Part shown: positions 1-6,374 of the stretch, one piece after another
Position numbering within the stretch: position 1 is the stretch's first letter
How the letters are laid out: each line of letters begins with the position of its first letter
Position numbers and translations under genes: made by a program
Source: Chthoniobacteraceae bacterium
GTDB lineage: Bacteria > Verrucomicrobiota > Verrucomicrobiia > Chthoniobacterales > Chthoniobacteraceae
Reading direction: 5' to 3'
Length of the DNA: 6,457 nt
NCBI GenBank assembly: GCA_947478975.1
Contig: CANJYI010000164.1
Coordinates: 1 to 6,457, forward strand
Notes under the pieces: model-generated
Seen by the model: the letters and a program-made list of their open reading frames with translations, nothing else
The model's database searches: none
What the model was told of the DNA's origin: nothing

Positions 1-114
1 CAGGACGACGTTGACTGCCACGCTTACCCAGGTGCTGCGGGTGGCGGCGGCGTTGCAGGCAGCCTCACCGGCTGGCGCAGAGTCGTTTTGGCTGATGGTC
101 TGGCTGTCGTGCAT
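1..114 (-). CDS. Probable cation diffusion facilitator (CDF) transporter, N-terminal fragment
   Basis: Only the first 38 codons are in the window; the gene runs off the left edge. The ATG is at 114-112 and the frame stays open to base 1. The visible protein has a polar, Ala-rich leader of about 25 residues and then RSTWVSVAVNVVL (residues 26-38), which resembles the start of the first membrane helix of CDF metal/proton antiporters, where a basic residue precedes a V-N-x-x-L stretch. The gene lies 23 nt downstream of the rcnA-like stop on the same strand and is probably the third gene of a metal-efflux operon. RcnR-type sensors next to CDF exporters are known, as in dmeRF. No Shine-Dalgarno sequence is visible before the ATG, so translation may be coupled to rcnA. 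The family call rests on about 13 informative residues plus context. The metal-binding helices are outside the window, so substrate cannot be judged. Confidence 0.55.
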   Translation of the reverse strand, partial: MHDSQTISQNDSAPAGEAACNAAATRSTWVSVAVNVVL

Positions 115-137
115 TGGAATTTGGGGGTTGGCTGTCC

Positions 138-935
138 CTACAAGGCCCGGATGCCCTGGACGCCATGGTAAAGCATGTAGGCGGCCATCGTGGCGAGGAG
201 GGCGCTGGAAATGTAGGGTGCTCTGCGCAGTGCGTCTTCAACGCCGCGAAATCTGGATTGGGCCTGCCGCAGGCTCCAGGCGGCGAGTACCCCCGTGGCG
301 ACCATGACCAGGGCGAGGCCGGCGCTGAAGGCCGCCACCAAGGTAAATCCGAGGGCTATCCGTTTTAACTGCACGCAAATCAGGAGGACGCTAAAGGCGG
401 CGGGGCAGGGCATGAGGCCGCCAGTGATTCCAAAGAGGATGATCTGGGGTGTGGTAACGGTACGCCCCGCAAAGCGTTGCTCAATTTCGAGGGCGTGTTC
501 CCGTTCGTGGGCGTCTTGGAAATCCGCCGCTGCCGCAACCCCGTGTTCGTGACCGTGTTCGTGACCGTGGGCGTGACCGTGGGCGGCGTGTAGATCTTTT
601 CTGGTGCGGAAGAACATCCAGACAGAAAGTGCCAGAATGCACACGCCGGAGGCCGTTTGCAGATAAGGCTCCCAAACCGCTGCATTCCAGCCTTCTCCAG
701 CTTTCAGTGCAAGGGCTGCCAGCAGCCAGATGATCAGGGAGTGGGACAGCGCGGCGGAAAGGCCCAGCAGGACGGCCTGCCAAAGGGTGCCCCGAATCGC
801 GACGATAAAGGCGGTCATCATCGTCTTGGAGTGGCCCGGTTCCAGTGCGTGCAGGGCGCCGAGGAGCAGGGCCGAGGGAATGAATACCCAAAGTGAAATG
901 GAGCCGCTTTGGAGGCTTTGAATGAGGTCGGGCAT
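138..935 (-). CDS. rcnA: Nickel/cobalt efflux permease RcnA (NicO family)
   Basis: This 265-residue inner-membrane protein is predicted to export Ni(II) and Co(II) from the cytoplasm. Its length is close to that of E. coli RcnA (about 274 residues). The first half carries the NicO signature HALEPGHSK (residues 29-37), followed by a membrane segment containing SHSLIIW. The second half carries GGLMPCPAA (172-180), and the stretch after the loop (residues 143-190, DAHEREHALEIEQRFAGR onward) closely follows the E. coli protein as I recall it. Six hydrophobic segments are visible, at roughly 17-31, 50-77, 95-109, 165-190, 193-220 and 241-258. Between the third and fourth lies a His-rich hydrophilic loop with eight His in residues 116-131, plus H143 and H147, the usual metal-binding loop of this family. 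The ATG is 15 nt after the stop of the sensor gene, so the two are probably cotranscribed. No Shine-Dalgarno sequence is evident in that gap. The family call is firm; nickel versus cobalt preference is not readable from sequence. Confidence 0.92.
   Translation of the reverse strand: MPDLIQSLQSGSISLWVFIPSALLLGALHALEPGHSKTMMTAFIVAIRGTLWQAVLLGLSAALSHSLIIWLLAALALKAGEGWNAAVWEPYLQTASGVCILALSVWMFFRTRKDLHAAHGHAHGHEHGHEHGVAAAADFQDAHEREHALEIEQRFAGRTVTTPQIILFGITGGLMPCPAAFSVLLICVQLKRIALGFTLVAAFSAGLALVMVATGVLAAWSLRQAQSRFRGVEDALRRAPYISSALLATMAAYMLYHGVQGIRAL
543..590 (-). repeat. 12-bp tandem repeat encoding the His-rich loop of RcnA
   Basis: Four consecutive 12-bp units lie in frame inside rcnA. Read on the plus strand, two are identical (gtgttcgtgacc at 543-554 and 555-566), one is a close variant (gtgggcgtgacc, 567-578) and one is more diverged (gtgggcggcgtg, 579-590). 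On the coding strand they give GHEH, GHEH, GHAH and HAAH (residues 116-131). Because the unit is a multiple of three, gain or loss of a unit would change the number of histidines without breaking the frame. Confidence 0.85.
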
Positions 936-950
936 TGGGATGGTTTGGAT

Positions 951-1229
951 TTACTTCAGGTAGCGCCGAATGACTTCGATCAATTCCTCTGCGGCGTGTT
1001 GGGACTCCTGGCTTGGCGCACCCGACTCCGGGAGCACTTGGTGGCGCACGTGGCCCTCGAGAATTTCCGCCATCAACGCGTTCATGGCCCCCCGGCAGGC
1101 GGCCAGCGTGAGAAGGACATCCCCGCAGTCCCGCTCCTCTTCGACCGCCTTTTCAACGCCGTTGAGCTGTCCCCGGATGCGCTTGATGCGATCCAGCAGC
1201 TTCTTTTTGTCTTTGCTCGTGTGGGCCAT
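951..1229 (-). CDS. Metal-sensing transcriptional repressor, CsoR/RcnR/FrmR family (RcnR-like)
   Basis: This 92-residue protein is the normal size for the all-helical CsoR/RcnR (DUF156) repressors, which bind DNA as the apo form and let go when the metal binds. The family core is clear: KRIRGQLNG (residues 16-24), a conserved Cys at 35 (RDCGDVLL) and CRGAMNALMAEILEGH (45-60). Aligned without gaps to E. coli RcnR, the ligands His3, Cys35 and His60 are present, but the fourth (His64) is Gln, with a His next to it at 63. There is an extra Cys at 45. The chosen ATG at 1229 puts His3 in exactly the RcnR register, which supports it. The gene is first in the operon, 15 nt ahead of rcnA, and a palindrome lies 15 bp before its start codon, so autoregulation is likely. 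A formaldehyde sensor (FrmR) is the main alternative, but the neighbours argue for nickel or cobalt. Confidence 0.88.
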   Translation of the reverse strand: MAHTSKDKKKLLDRIKRIRGQLNGVEKAVEEERDCGDVLLTLAACRGAMNALMAEILEGHVRHQVLPESGAPSQESQHAAEELIEVIRRYLK

Positions 1230-1244
1230 GGCTATGGAAATCAG

Positions 1245-1263
1245 AATACCCTACCTGGGTATT
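1245..1263. promoter_or_regulatory. Candidate operator of the RcnR-like repressor
   Basis: AATACCC-TACCT-GGGTATT is a perfect 7-bp inverted repeat around a 5-bp centre. It lies 15 bp upstream of the repressor start codon, and its right arm overlaps the last three bases of the predicted -10 box. AT-flanked C-run/G-run inverted repeats near the own promoter are typical of CsoR/RcnR-family operators, although this one lacks the six-G tract of the E. coli RcnR site. The site is seen directly; binding is inferred. Confidence 0.65.
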
Positions 1264-1269
1264 GTATCA
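1261..1269 (-). promoter_or_regulatory. Extended -10 promoter of the metal-efflux operon
   Basis: On the minus strand the sequence reads TGATACAAT: a TGn element followed by TACAAT, one mismatch from the sigma-70 -10 consensus. No good -35 hexamer is found 16-18 bp further upstream, which fits an extended -10 promoter. The start site would fall near 1254, giving a leader of about 25 nt before the sensor ATG. The palindrome at 1245-1263 would then cover the -10 edge and the start site. Confidence 0.5.
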
Positions 1270-1443
1270 AGCGCGGCCTCGCGGCACGGTCGCGGGCCGT
1301 GTGCGCAGGCGGTAGCCGTGGCTTCACAATGCCCCCGCAGCGACCGGCAGGCAGCGCGGTGGTTCCGTTTTGCCGGCGCCGAGCGCGGGATCGGTGGTTG
1401 CCGGGACTGTTGGATTCCGCAGGCCTGTGTTTTCCTTCCCTTG

Positions 1444-1460
1444 GCAGAGGCACCCTCTGC
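1444..1460 (+). promoter_or_regulatory. Hairpin in the cimA leader
   Basis: GCAGAGG (1444-1450), CAC loop, CCTCTGC (1454-1460) form a perfect 7-bp stem ending 19 nt before the cimA ATG. No T-run follows, so it is not an intrinsic terminator. CACCCT (1451-1456), inside this hairpin, can instead pair with AGGGTG of the ribosome binding site, so the two structures exclude each other. Confidence 0.5.
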
Positions 1461-1464
1461 GGCT

Positions 1465-1471
1465 AGGGTGG
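1465..1471 (+). promoter_or_regulatory. Ribosome binding site of cimA
   Basis: AGGGTGG lies 8 nt before the ATG at 1480. It is the best Shine-Dalgarno match in front of any gene here and supports starting cimA at 1480 rather than at one of the upstream in-frame starts. It is complementary over 6 bases to CACCCT at 1451-1456. Confidence 0.65.
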
Positions 1472-1479
1472 TCAGTTCT

Positions 1480-3051
1480 ATGAAACCCAAGTCCGCTTTC
1501 ACTCTCTACGACACCACCCTCCGCGACGGCACGCAGGGGACGGGCATTTCGTTCAGCGTGCTCGATAAGATTCGGGTGGCCGAAAAGCTGGACGCCTTCG
1601 GCTTCGACTACATTGAGGGAGGCTGGCCGGGGTCGAACCCCAAGGACGCCGCCTTTTTTGCGGAAGCCGCCCAGCGCAAGTGGGTCAACGCAAAGATCAC
1701 GGCCTTTGGCATGACGCGCCGCGGCAAAATGCGGGTGGAGGAGGATCCCCAGGTGCAGATGCTTCTGGATGCGCAGACACCCGCGGTGACGATTGTCGGC
1801 AAGACCTGGCCGCTGCACGTCATCGAGGTGTTCCAGGTTTCGCTGGAGGAGAACCTGGCGATGATCGCTGACACGGTGGCGCATCTCAAGGCGCACGGAC
1901 GCGAGGTGCTCTACGACGCCGAACACTTTTTTGACAGCTACCGGGAGGACCCAGCTTATTCGCTGGCGACCATTAAGGCTGCGCAGGATGCGGGCGCCGA
2001 CCTGGTGGTTTTGTGCGACACCAACGGGGGGAGTCTTCCCGAGTTCGTCCAGGAGGTCACCAAGGCGGCGATTGCGGCGCTGGGGCGGCCCGTGGGGATT
2101 CACACCCACAACGACGGGGGCTTCGGAGTGGCGAACGCCGTCGCGGCTGTGCGTGCCGGGGCGAGCCAGGTGCAGGGGACCATCAACGGCTACGGCGAGC
2201 GGGTGGGCAACTGCGATTTGACGACGATCATGCCCACGCTGCAGCTCAAGCTGGGCATGCCTCTCGGGCTTGATCTGACGGGGTTGCGCGAGCTTTCCAA
2301 CTTTGTGGACGAGCTGGCCAACGTGCCCCACAACATCCGCGCTCCTTATGTGGGGCAGGCGGCCTTCACCCACAAGGGGGGGCTGCACGTCCACGCGGTG
2401 CAAAAGCTGGCGCGCACCTACGAACACATCGACCCGGCGCTGGTGGGCAATGAGCGGGTGATTTCCATCTCAGACATGTCCGGCCAGAGCAACGTACTGG
2501 CCCGCGCGGCGGCGCTCGGGCTCGAGCTCCGCAAGGGCAGTCCCGAGGTCAACGAAATCCTGGCCGAGGTCAAGCGGCTCGAATCCATCGGGTACGAGTT
2601 TGAGGCGGCGGAGGCTTCCTTTGAACTGCTGGTGCGCCAGTTTCTCGGGCGGCGGCAGCCGTTGTTTCACTTGGAGGAGTACCATTGCAGTTACCGGCGC
2701 AATGGCACCGGGGAGTGGAGCAAGTGCGAGGCCACGGTGCGGATCCGCGTCGGGGACCAGCAGCATTACACGGTCGAAGAGGGGGACGGTCCGGTCAACG
2801 CGCTGGACGCGGCTTTGCGCAAGGCGTTGCGGGGCACCTATCCGCAGATCGACTCGATCCAGCTGTCCGACTACAAGGTGCGGATCATCAACGGGCAGGC
2901 CGGTACCGCGGCGCGCACGCGCGTGCTCATCACCTCGACCGACGGGCACGACAGTTGGGGCACGGTGGGGGTGAGCGACAACATCATCGAGGCGAGCTGG
3001 CTGGCGCTGGTGGACGGTCTCGAGTACCGCATCGGCCGCAGCCGCGGCTAG
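1480..3051 (+). CDS. cimA: (R)-citramalate synthase CimA
   Basis: This 523-residue enzyme is predicted to condense acetyl-CoA with pyruvate to (R)-citramalate, the first step of the threonine-independent route to 2-oxobutyrate and isoleucine, in the cytoplasm. The catalytic TIM barrel shows LRDGTQ with the spaced Lys of the first HMGL-like/IPMS signature (residues 14-30), IHTHNDGG (H208, H210, metal ligands) and NGYGERVGN (236-244, with N244 the last expected ligand). HKGGLHVHA follows at 298-306. The C-terminal part, from about residue 400, matches the LeuA-type allosteric dimerisation domain, which usually carries isoleucine feedback inhibition. The opening FTLYDTTLRDGTQGTGISFSVxDK and the DYIEGGWPGSNPKD stretch are typical of the long citramalate synthase subfamily rather than LeuA or homocitrate synthase. 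The ATG at 1480 has a good Shine-Dalgarno sequence. The frame stays open upstream to 970, but that part is antisense to the metal sensor. No other branched-chain gene is adjacent. Confidence 0.9.
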   Translation: MKPKSAFTLYDTTLRDGTQGTGISFSVLDKIRVAEKLDAFGFDYIEGGWPGSNPKDAAFFAEAAQRKWVNAKITAFGMTRRGKMRVEEDPQVQMLLDAQTPAVTIVGKTWPLHVIEVFQVSLEENLAMIADTVAHLKAHGREVLYDAEHFFDSYREDPAYSLATIKAAQDAGADLVVLCDTNGGSLPEFVQEVTKAAIAALGRPVGIHTHNDGGFGVANAVAAVRAGASQVQGTINGYGERVGNCDLTTIMPTLQLKLGMPLGLDLTGLRELSNFVDELANVPHNIRAPYVGQAAFTHKGGLHVHAVQKLARTYEHIDPALVGNERVISISDMSGQSNVLARAAALGLELRKGSPEVNEILAEVKRLESIGYEFEAAEASFELLVRQFLGRRQPLFHLEEYHCSYRRNGTGEWSKCEATVRIRVGDQQHYTVEEGDGPVNALDAALRKALRGTYPQIDSIQLSDYKVRIINGQAGTAARTRVLITSTDGHDSWGTVGVSDNIIEASWLALVDGLEYRIGRSRG

Positions 3052-3088
3052 CGTCGCAGGCTGTCTGGGTGGTTGCGGCAGGTGGTTT

Positions 3089-3127
3089 CCACTTTCCGCG
3101 GCCACCGGGCGGCGCGGCCCAAAGTGG
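3089..3127 (+). promoter_or_regulatory. Strong hairpin between cimA and the SNF2 gene
   Basis: CCACTTTCCGCG (3089-3100) pairs with CGCGG (3113-3117) and AAAGTGG (3121-3127), giving a 12-bp stem interrupted by one 3-nt bulge (CCC, 3118-3120) with a 12-nt loop. It begins 37 nt after the cimA stop and ends 14 nt before the likely SNF2 ATG at 3142. No T-run follows, so it is not a classical intrinsic terminator. It may end or stabilise the cimA transcript or act in the SNF2 leader. Confidence 0.5.
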
Positions 3128-3141
3128 CGTCCCGTTTGCGC

Positions 3142-6100
3142 ATGCAAATTTCTGAAAAGCTGCTGGTTGAGGCCGGCGGGTGGCCTGCACTCAAGCATGC
3201 CCGCGGGCTGCATTCGGCGGGACGCGTGACCGAGGCGAAGCAGGAGGGCGAGGTGGTGCACGGGTTTGTGCGCGAGGGGGACACCCGGTACCGGGCGGGG
3301 TTGCGTTTTCTGAGCCGTACCAACATTGAGAACCTCTGCACCTGCCGCGATTCGCGGCTGCGTGGCGTCATTTGTGCGCATTCTTTGGCGGTGGGGCTTG
3401 CGATCTTGCAGCCCGCCGCACCGCCGCAACAGGCCCCGGCGCAGGCGCCGCCAAGCGCGCCGCCTCCCGACAAAAAGGCGGTGGTGCGTGGGTTCTCTTT
3501 GCAGACTGGCCCGCCTGTGGAGCTGCATGTGGTGTTCCCGCCGAATCTTGTACAGGCGGCGGCGCGGGGTGGAGCGTCCATCGGGGTGGAGGCGGTGGTT
3601 TCTGGTAGGCGGGTTTTGCTGAACGCGCTGGATGCGCGCCAGACGTACCGGTGTGACGCCGCAGACTGGCGCCTGCTCGAGGCGCTCACCCTGCTGCACC
3701 CGAACGGTGCGCTGCCGGGGATGCTTTCACTGGGCGTGGAGCCGCTTCTTTCAGTGTTTGAAGCCCTGAGCGGGCACCCGCGCGTCACCATTGCGAGACG
3801 GACGCCCTTGGGCGTCGGCGGGGGGAGTTTGCGGCCCGTGCTCTTTGCGGAAACCCGTGCCAACGGGGACTGGGCGTTGCGGTGCGAAATGCCGGCGGGC
3901 GGGAGTTTATTGTTGGGGAAAAAGGCCGCATGGTTATTGCGGGATACGACGGTGCAACCGGTTTGCGCAGGCCTGCCGCCCGCTTATCTACCTCTTTTGC
4001 AAGGGGAAGTGGTGTTGCCCGCCGTTGCGGTTGCGGGGTTTGTGGAACGGGAATGGCGCCAGCTTGCGGAGCGCTTTGTGTGCGAGCGGGTCCAGTTGCC
4101 GGCGCAGGCGGTGGCCACTGCGGACAGCTCCGCCGCGCAGGCGGGCGTGATAGTTCCAGGGATGGCGGGCGGCCTGCCAAAGCCGGAGTTCACCCTGCGG
4201 CTGGAGGGGTCTTTGAATTTTCTAACGGCGAAGCTTTTGGTCGCCTACGGGGACGTCCGCACCACCCTCAGCAGCCGTCTCCCCGGGGAGCGCCGTTGCA
4301 ACCGGCCGGCGGAACTCTCCGCCTTGGGGCGGCTGTCAGGGTGCGGTTTTTCAGCGCCCGATCCGGAGGGACAGATGGCGCTGCGTGGCGAGCCGGCGAT
4401 CTTGGAGTTTTTTGCGCGCCAACTCCCTGGCCTGCAGCGGGCATGGAAGGTTGAGATCGGGGAGCGTTTCGGGCATGTGACCCGGCAGATCGAACGGATC
4501 GAGCCCCGGCTCCAAATCCAGAGTTCCGGGGAGAACTGGTTTGAGCTGGATGTGGCGATGGCCTCGGGTAGCGGGGAGCGGTATTCCGGGGCGGAGATCC
4601 GCAAGCTCATCCAGTCGGGGCGCAGCCATGTGAAGCGTAAGGACGGAACGGTGGCGGTATTCGACCCGGCGTTGCTGGACGAGTTCGAGGAGGTGCTGCG
4701 GGACTGCGCGCCCGAGCAGCGCCAGCCCGGGCGCTATCGGATCTCCAACAAGCAGGCTGGTTTCGTGCAGGCCTTCGCCGAGGAGAACGGCGCGGCTCTC
4801 GAGGCGCCTCCGCATTGGCGGGAGTGGGCCGCGGCGAGCCGGCGTGCCGCGGGGCTTAAGGCGATCCCGCTGGGGGCCTTGGAGGAGGTGCTGAGGCCCT
4901 ACCAAAAGCAGGGGGTGTACTGGATGCACTTTTTGGCAGAGAACGGTCTGGGTGGGATTCTCGCTGACGAGATGGGATTGGGAAAAACGGTGCAGGCCCT
5001 TGCGCTGCTGGGGAGCATCAAGGGCCGCAAACTGGTGGTGGCGCCCTCCTCGCTGCTCACCAACTGGCAGCGCGAAGCGGAACGCTTTTTGCCGGGGGCG
5101 CGCGTGCTCGTGCTTTCGGGGGGGCAGCGTCATGAAAAATTTGCGCGCGAATGGGCGGAGGCCGATCTTGTCATCACGAGTTATCCGCTGCTGCGTCTGG
5201 ATGCGGAGCGTCTTTGTGCGGAGAAGTTTGCCGCGGTGATTCTGGACGAGGCGCAGCACATCAAAAACCCGGACAGCCAGGCGGCGCAGGCCGCGTATCG
5301 GCTCCGTTCGGAACGCAGGTTCGTGCTCACCGGTACGCCCGTGGAAAACGCGGTGCGCGACGTCTGGTCGCTCATGCATTTTCTGATGCCTGGCTATCTC
5401 GGCACCCGGGCGGATTTCAAGGAGCGTTACGAACAGCCGGTGTCGCAGGAGCCCGGCGGTCCCGAGCACCGGCGGATGATCCAGCGGCTCGCCCCCTTTG
5501 TGCTGCGCCGCACCAAGAAGGCGGTGGCCCCCGAGTTGCCGGACAAGATCGAGCAGGTGGTTTGGTGTGAACTTTCCGGTGCGCAGCGCGAGGCCTATAC
5601 AAAGCTGGTGGATCTTTCCAGGCGCGAGGTGAGCAAGGCCGAGGGATTGAAGAACCAGGGTCAGGCGCGGATGCTTATGCTCACGGCATTGCTGCGTTTG
5701 CGTCAGGCGTGCAACGATTTGCGTCTGCTCGGCGAGGGGTTCGCCGGCGGGCTGGAGGCGGACGCAGCAAAGGAGTCGGGAAAGCTGGAGGCGCTCGACG
5801 AGCTGCTGACCGAGGCGCTCGATGGAGAACACCGGGTGCTCCTGTTCAGCCAGTTTTCAAGCATGCTGGATTTGTTGCAGGCTTGGCTGGAGGAGCGCGG
5901 GGTTGCCTTCTGCAGGCTGGATGGCTCGACGCGCGACCGTTCCGCGCAGGTGGATCGGTTCCAGACCGGAACGGTGCCTGTCTTTTTGATCAGCCTCAAG
6001 GCGGGGGGCGTCGGCCTGAATTTGACGGCCGCCGACACGGTGGTGCATTTTGATCCGTGGTGGAATCCGGCGGTGGAGGCGCAGGCGACGGACCGTGCGC

Positions 6101-6282
6101 ACCGGATCGGGCAAAAATCCACGGTGACCTCCTACAAGCTGATCACGCGCGGCACGGTGGAGGAAAAGATCCTGCAACTGCAGCAGCGGAAGCGTTCGCT
6201 GATGGACGCGCTGGTCGAAAGCGAGCAGCCGCTCATGGACGGCCTGACCATGGACGACATTGCGGGCCTGCTGGAGGCGTAG
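3142..6282 (+). CDS. SWIM zinc-finger SNF2-family DNA-dependent ATPase/helicase
   Basis: This protein (1046 residues from the ATG at 3142) is a predicted ATP-driven DNA or nucleoprotein translocase. The N-terminus carries a SWIM zinc finger, CxC-x9-CxH, with C66, C68, C78 and H80. A Pro/Ala/Gln-rich linker follows (about 91-111), then a long region without a family I can name. Around 460-575 (WFELD, then GAEIRKLIQSGRSHVK) it matches the bacterial SNF2-associated domain. The ATPase core starts at LRPYQKQG (584) and is complete: DEMGLGKT (609-616), DEAQH (702-706), TGTP (730-733), VLLFSQFSSMLD (899-910), SLKAGGVGLNLT (951-962) and QATDRAHRIGQ (981-991). A TTG at 3073 would add 23 residues, but these would be read through a strong hairpin, and MQISEKLLVEAGGW looks like the natural start of this family. 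Neither start has a good Shine-Dalgarno sequence. Roles of bacterial SWIM-SNF2 proteins are poorly known; repair, transcription recycling or defence are all possible. No restriction or defence genes are adjacent here. Confidence 0.9.
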   Translation: MQISEKLLVEAGGWPALKHARGLHSAGRVTEAKQEGEVVHGFVREGDTRYRAGLRFLSRTNIENLCTCRDSRLRGVICAHSLAVGLAILQPAAPPQQAPAQAPPSAPPPDKKAVVRGFSLQTGPPVELHVVFPPNLVQAAARGGASIGVEAVVSGRRVLLNALDARQTYRCDAADWRLLEALTLLHPNGALPGMLSLGVEPLLSVFEALSGHPRVTIARRTPLGVGGGSLRPVLFAETRANGDWALRCEMPAGGSLLLGKKAAWLLRDTTVQPVCAGLPPAYLPLLQGEVVLPAVAVAGFVEREWRQLAERFVCERVQLPAQAVATADSSAAQAGVIVPGMAGGLPKPEFTLRLEGSLNFLTAKLLVAYGDVRTTLSSRLPGERRCNRPAELSALGRLSGCGFSAPDPEGQMALRGEPAILEFFARQLPGLQRAWKVEIGERFGHVTRQIERIEPRLQIQSSGENWFELDVAMASGSGERYSGAEIRKLIQSGRSHVKRKDGTVAVFDPALLDEFEEVLRDCAPEQRQPGRYRISNKQAGFVQAFAEENGAALEAPPHWREWAAASRRAAGLKAIPLGALEEVLRPYQKQGVYWMHFLAENGLGGILADEMGLGKTVQALALLGSIKGRKLVVAPSSLLTNWQREAERFLPGARVLVLSGGQRHEKFAREWAEADLVITSYPLLRLDAERLCAEKFAAVILDEAQHIKNPDSQAAQAAYRLRSERRFVLTGTPVENAVRDVWSLMHFLMPGYLGTRADFKERYEQPVSQEPGGPEHRRMIQRLAPFVLRRTKKAVAPELPDKIEQVVWCELSGAQREAYTKLVDLSRREVSKAEGLKNQGQARMLMLTALLRLRQACNDLRLLGEGFAGGLEADAAKESGKLEALDELLTEALDGEHRVLLFSQFSSMLDLLQAWLEERGVAFCRLDGSTRDRSAQVDRFQTGTVPVFLISLKAGGVGLNLTAADTVVHFDPWWNPAVEAQATDRAHRIGQKSTVTSYKLITRGTVEEKILQLQQRKRSLMDALVESEQPLMDGLTMDDIAGLLEA

Positions 6283-6339
6283 GGCGAGTTTAAGGCGGGC
6301 AACTTTCCGCGGGCTCCTCATGGACCGGGCTGTGATCCG

Positions 6340-6374
6340 CAGATGAAACAGATGCCGTCACAGATGGTCAGATG
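6340..6374. repeat. Cluster of four CAGATG repeats
   Basis: CAGATG occurs at 6340, 6349, 6361 and 6369, starting 58 bp after the SNF2 stop; on the minus strand this reads as four CATCTG copies. Spacing is 9, 12 and 8 bases, so it is not a strict tandem array. Short CATCTG/ATCTGTG-rich intergenic sequences are, as I recall, dispersed in some Verrucomicrobiota and Planctomycetota genomes; this may be one, but I cannot check copy number from one window. Confidence 0.5.

Larger units (their letters stand above)
1264..1479. other. Intergenic region between the divergent efflux operon and cimA
   Basis: This 216-bp stretch separates two divergent transcripts. Its left edge carries the efflux promoter. 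I found no convincing plus-strand -35/-10 pair for cimA, although one must lie here or within the sensor gene. An ATG at 1329 opens a 45-codon plus-strand frame that ends with TAG at 1464-1466, touching the cimA Shine-Dalgarno sequence. It has no Shine-Dalgarno sequence of its own and is the tail of a longer chance-open frame, so it is not called as a gene. The last 36 bases hold the hairpin and ribosome binding site described separately. Confidence 0.6.

Noticed and set aside
909..1466. 185-codon open frame on the plus strand
   Set aside because: It is antisense to the sensor gene, which has clear family motifs. Only its last 45 codons lie outside that gene, and these are discussed as a possible leader frame.
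970..1479. 170-codon upstream extension of cimA in the same frame
   Set aside because: It runs antisense through the metal-sensor gene, resembles no synthase N-terminus, and the ATG at 1480 has a good ribosome binding site right before the conserved LYDTTLRDG motif.
1324..2427. 367-codon open frame on the minus strand
   Set aside because: It is antisense to the catalytic half of cimA and shows only low-complexity His/Arg/Val composition.
3073..3141. TTG start adding 23 residues to the SNF2 protein
   Set aside because: It has no spaced Shine-Dalgarno sequence, would be translated through a strong hairpin, and the added residues look unlike a conserved N-terminus. It cannot be fully excluded.
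2470..3699. 409-codon open frame on the minus strand
   Set aside because: It is antisense to the end of cimA and the start of the SNF2 gene, Arg-rich, and has no recognisable domain.
4351..5832. 493-codon open frame on the minus strand
   Set aside because: It lies wholly antisense to the SNF2 gene, which has complete helicase motifs. The His/Arg/Pro/Gln-rich translation is typical of antisense frames in GC-rich DNA.
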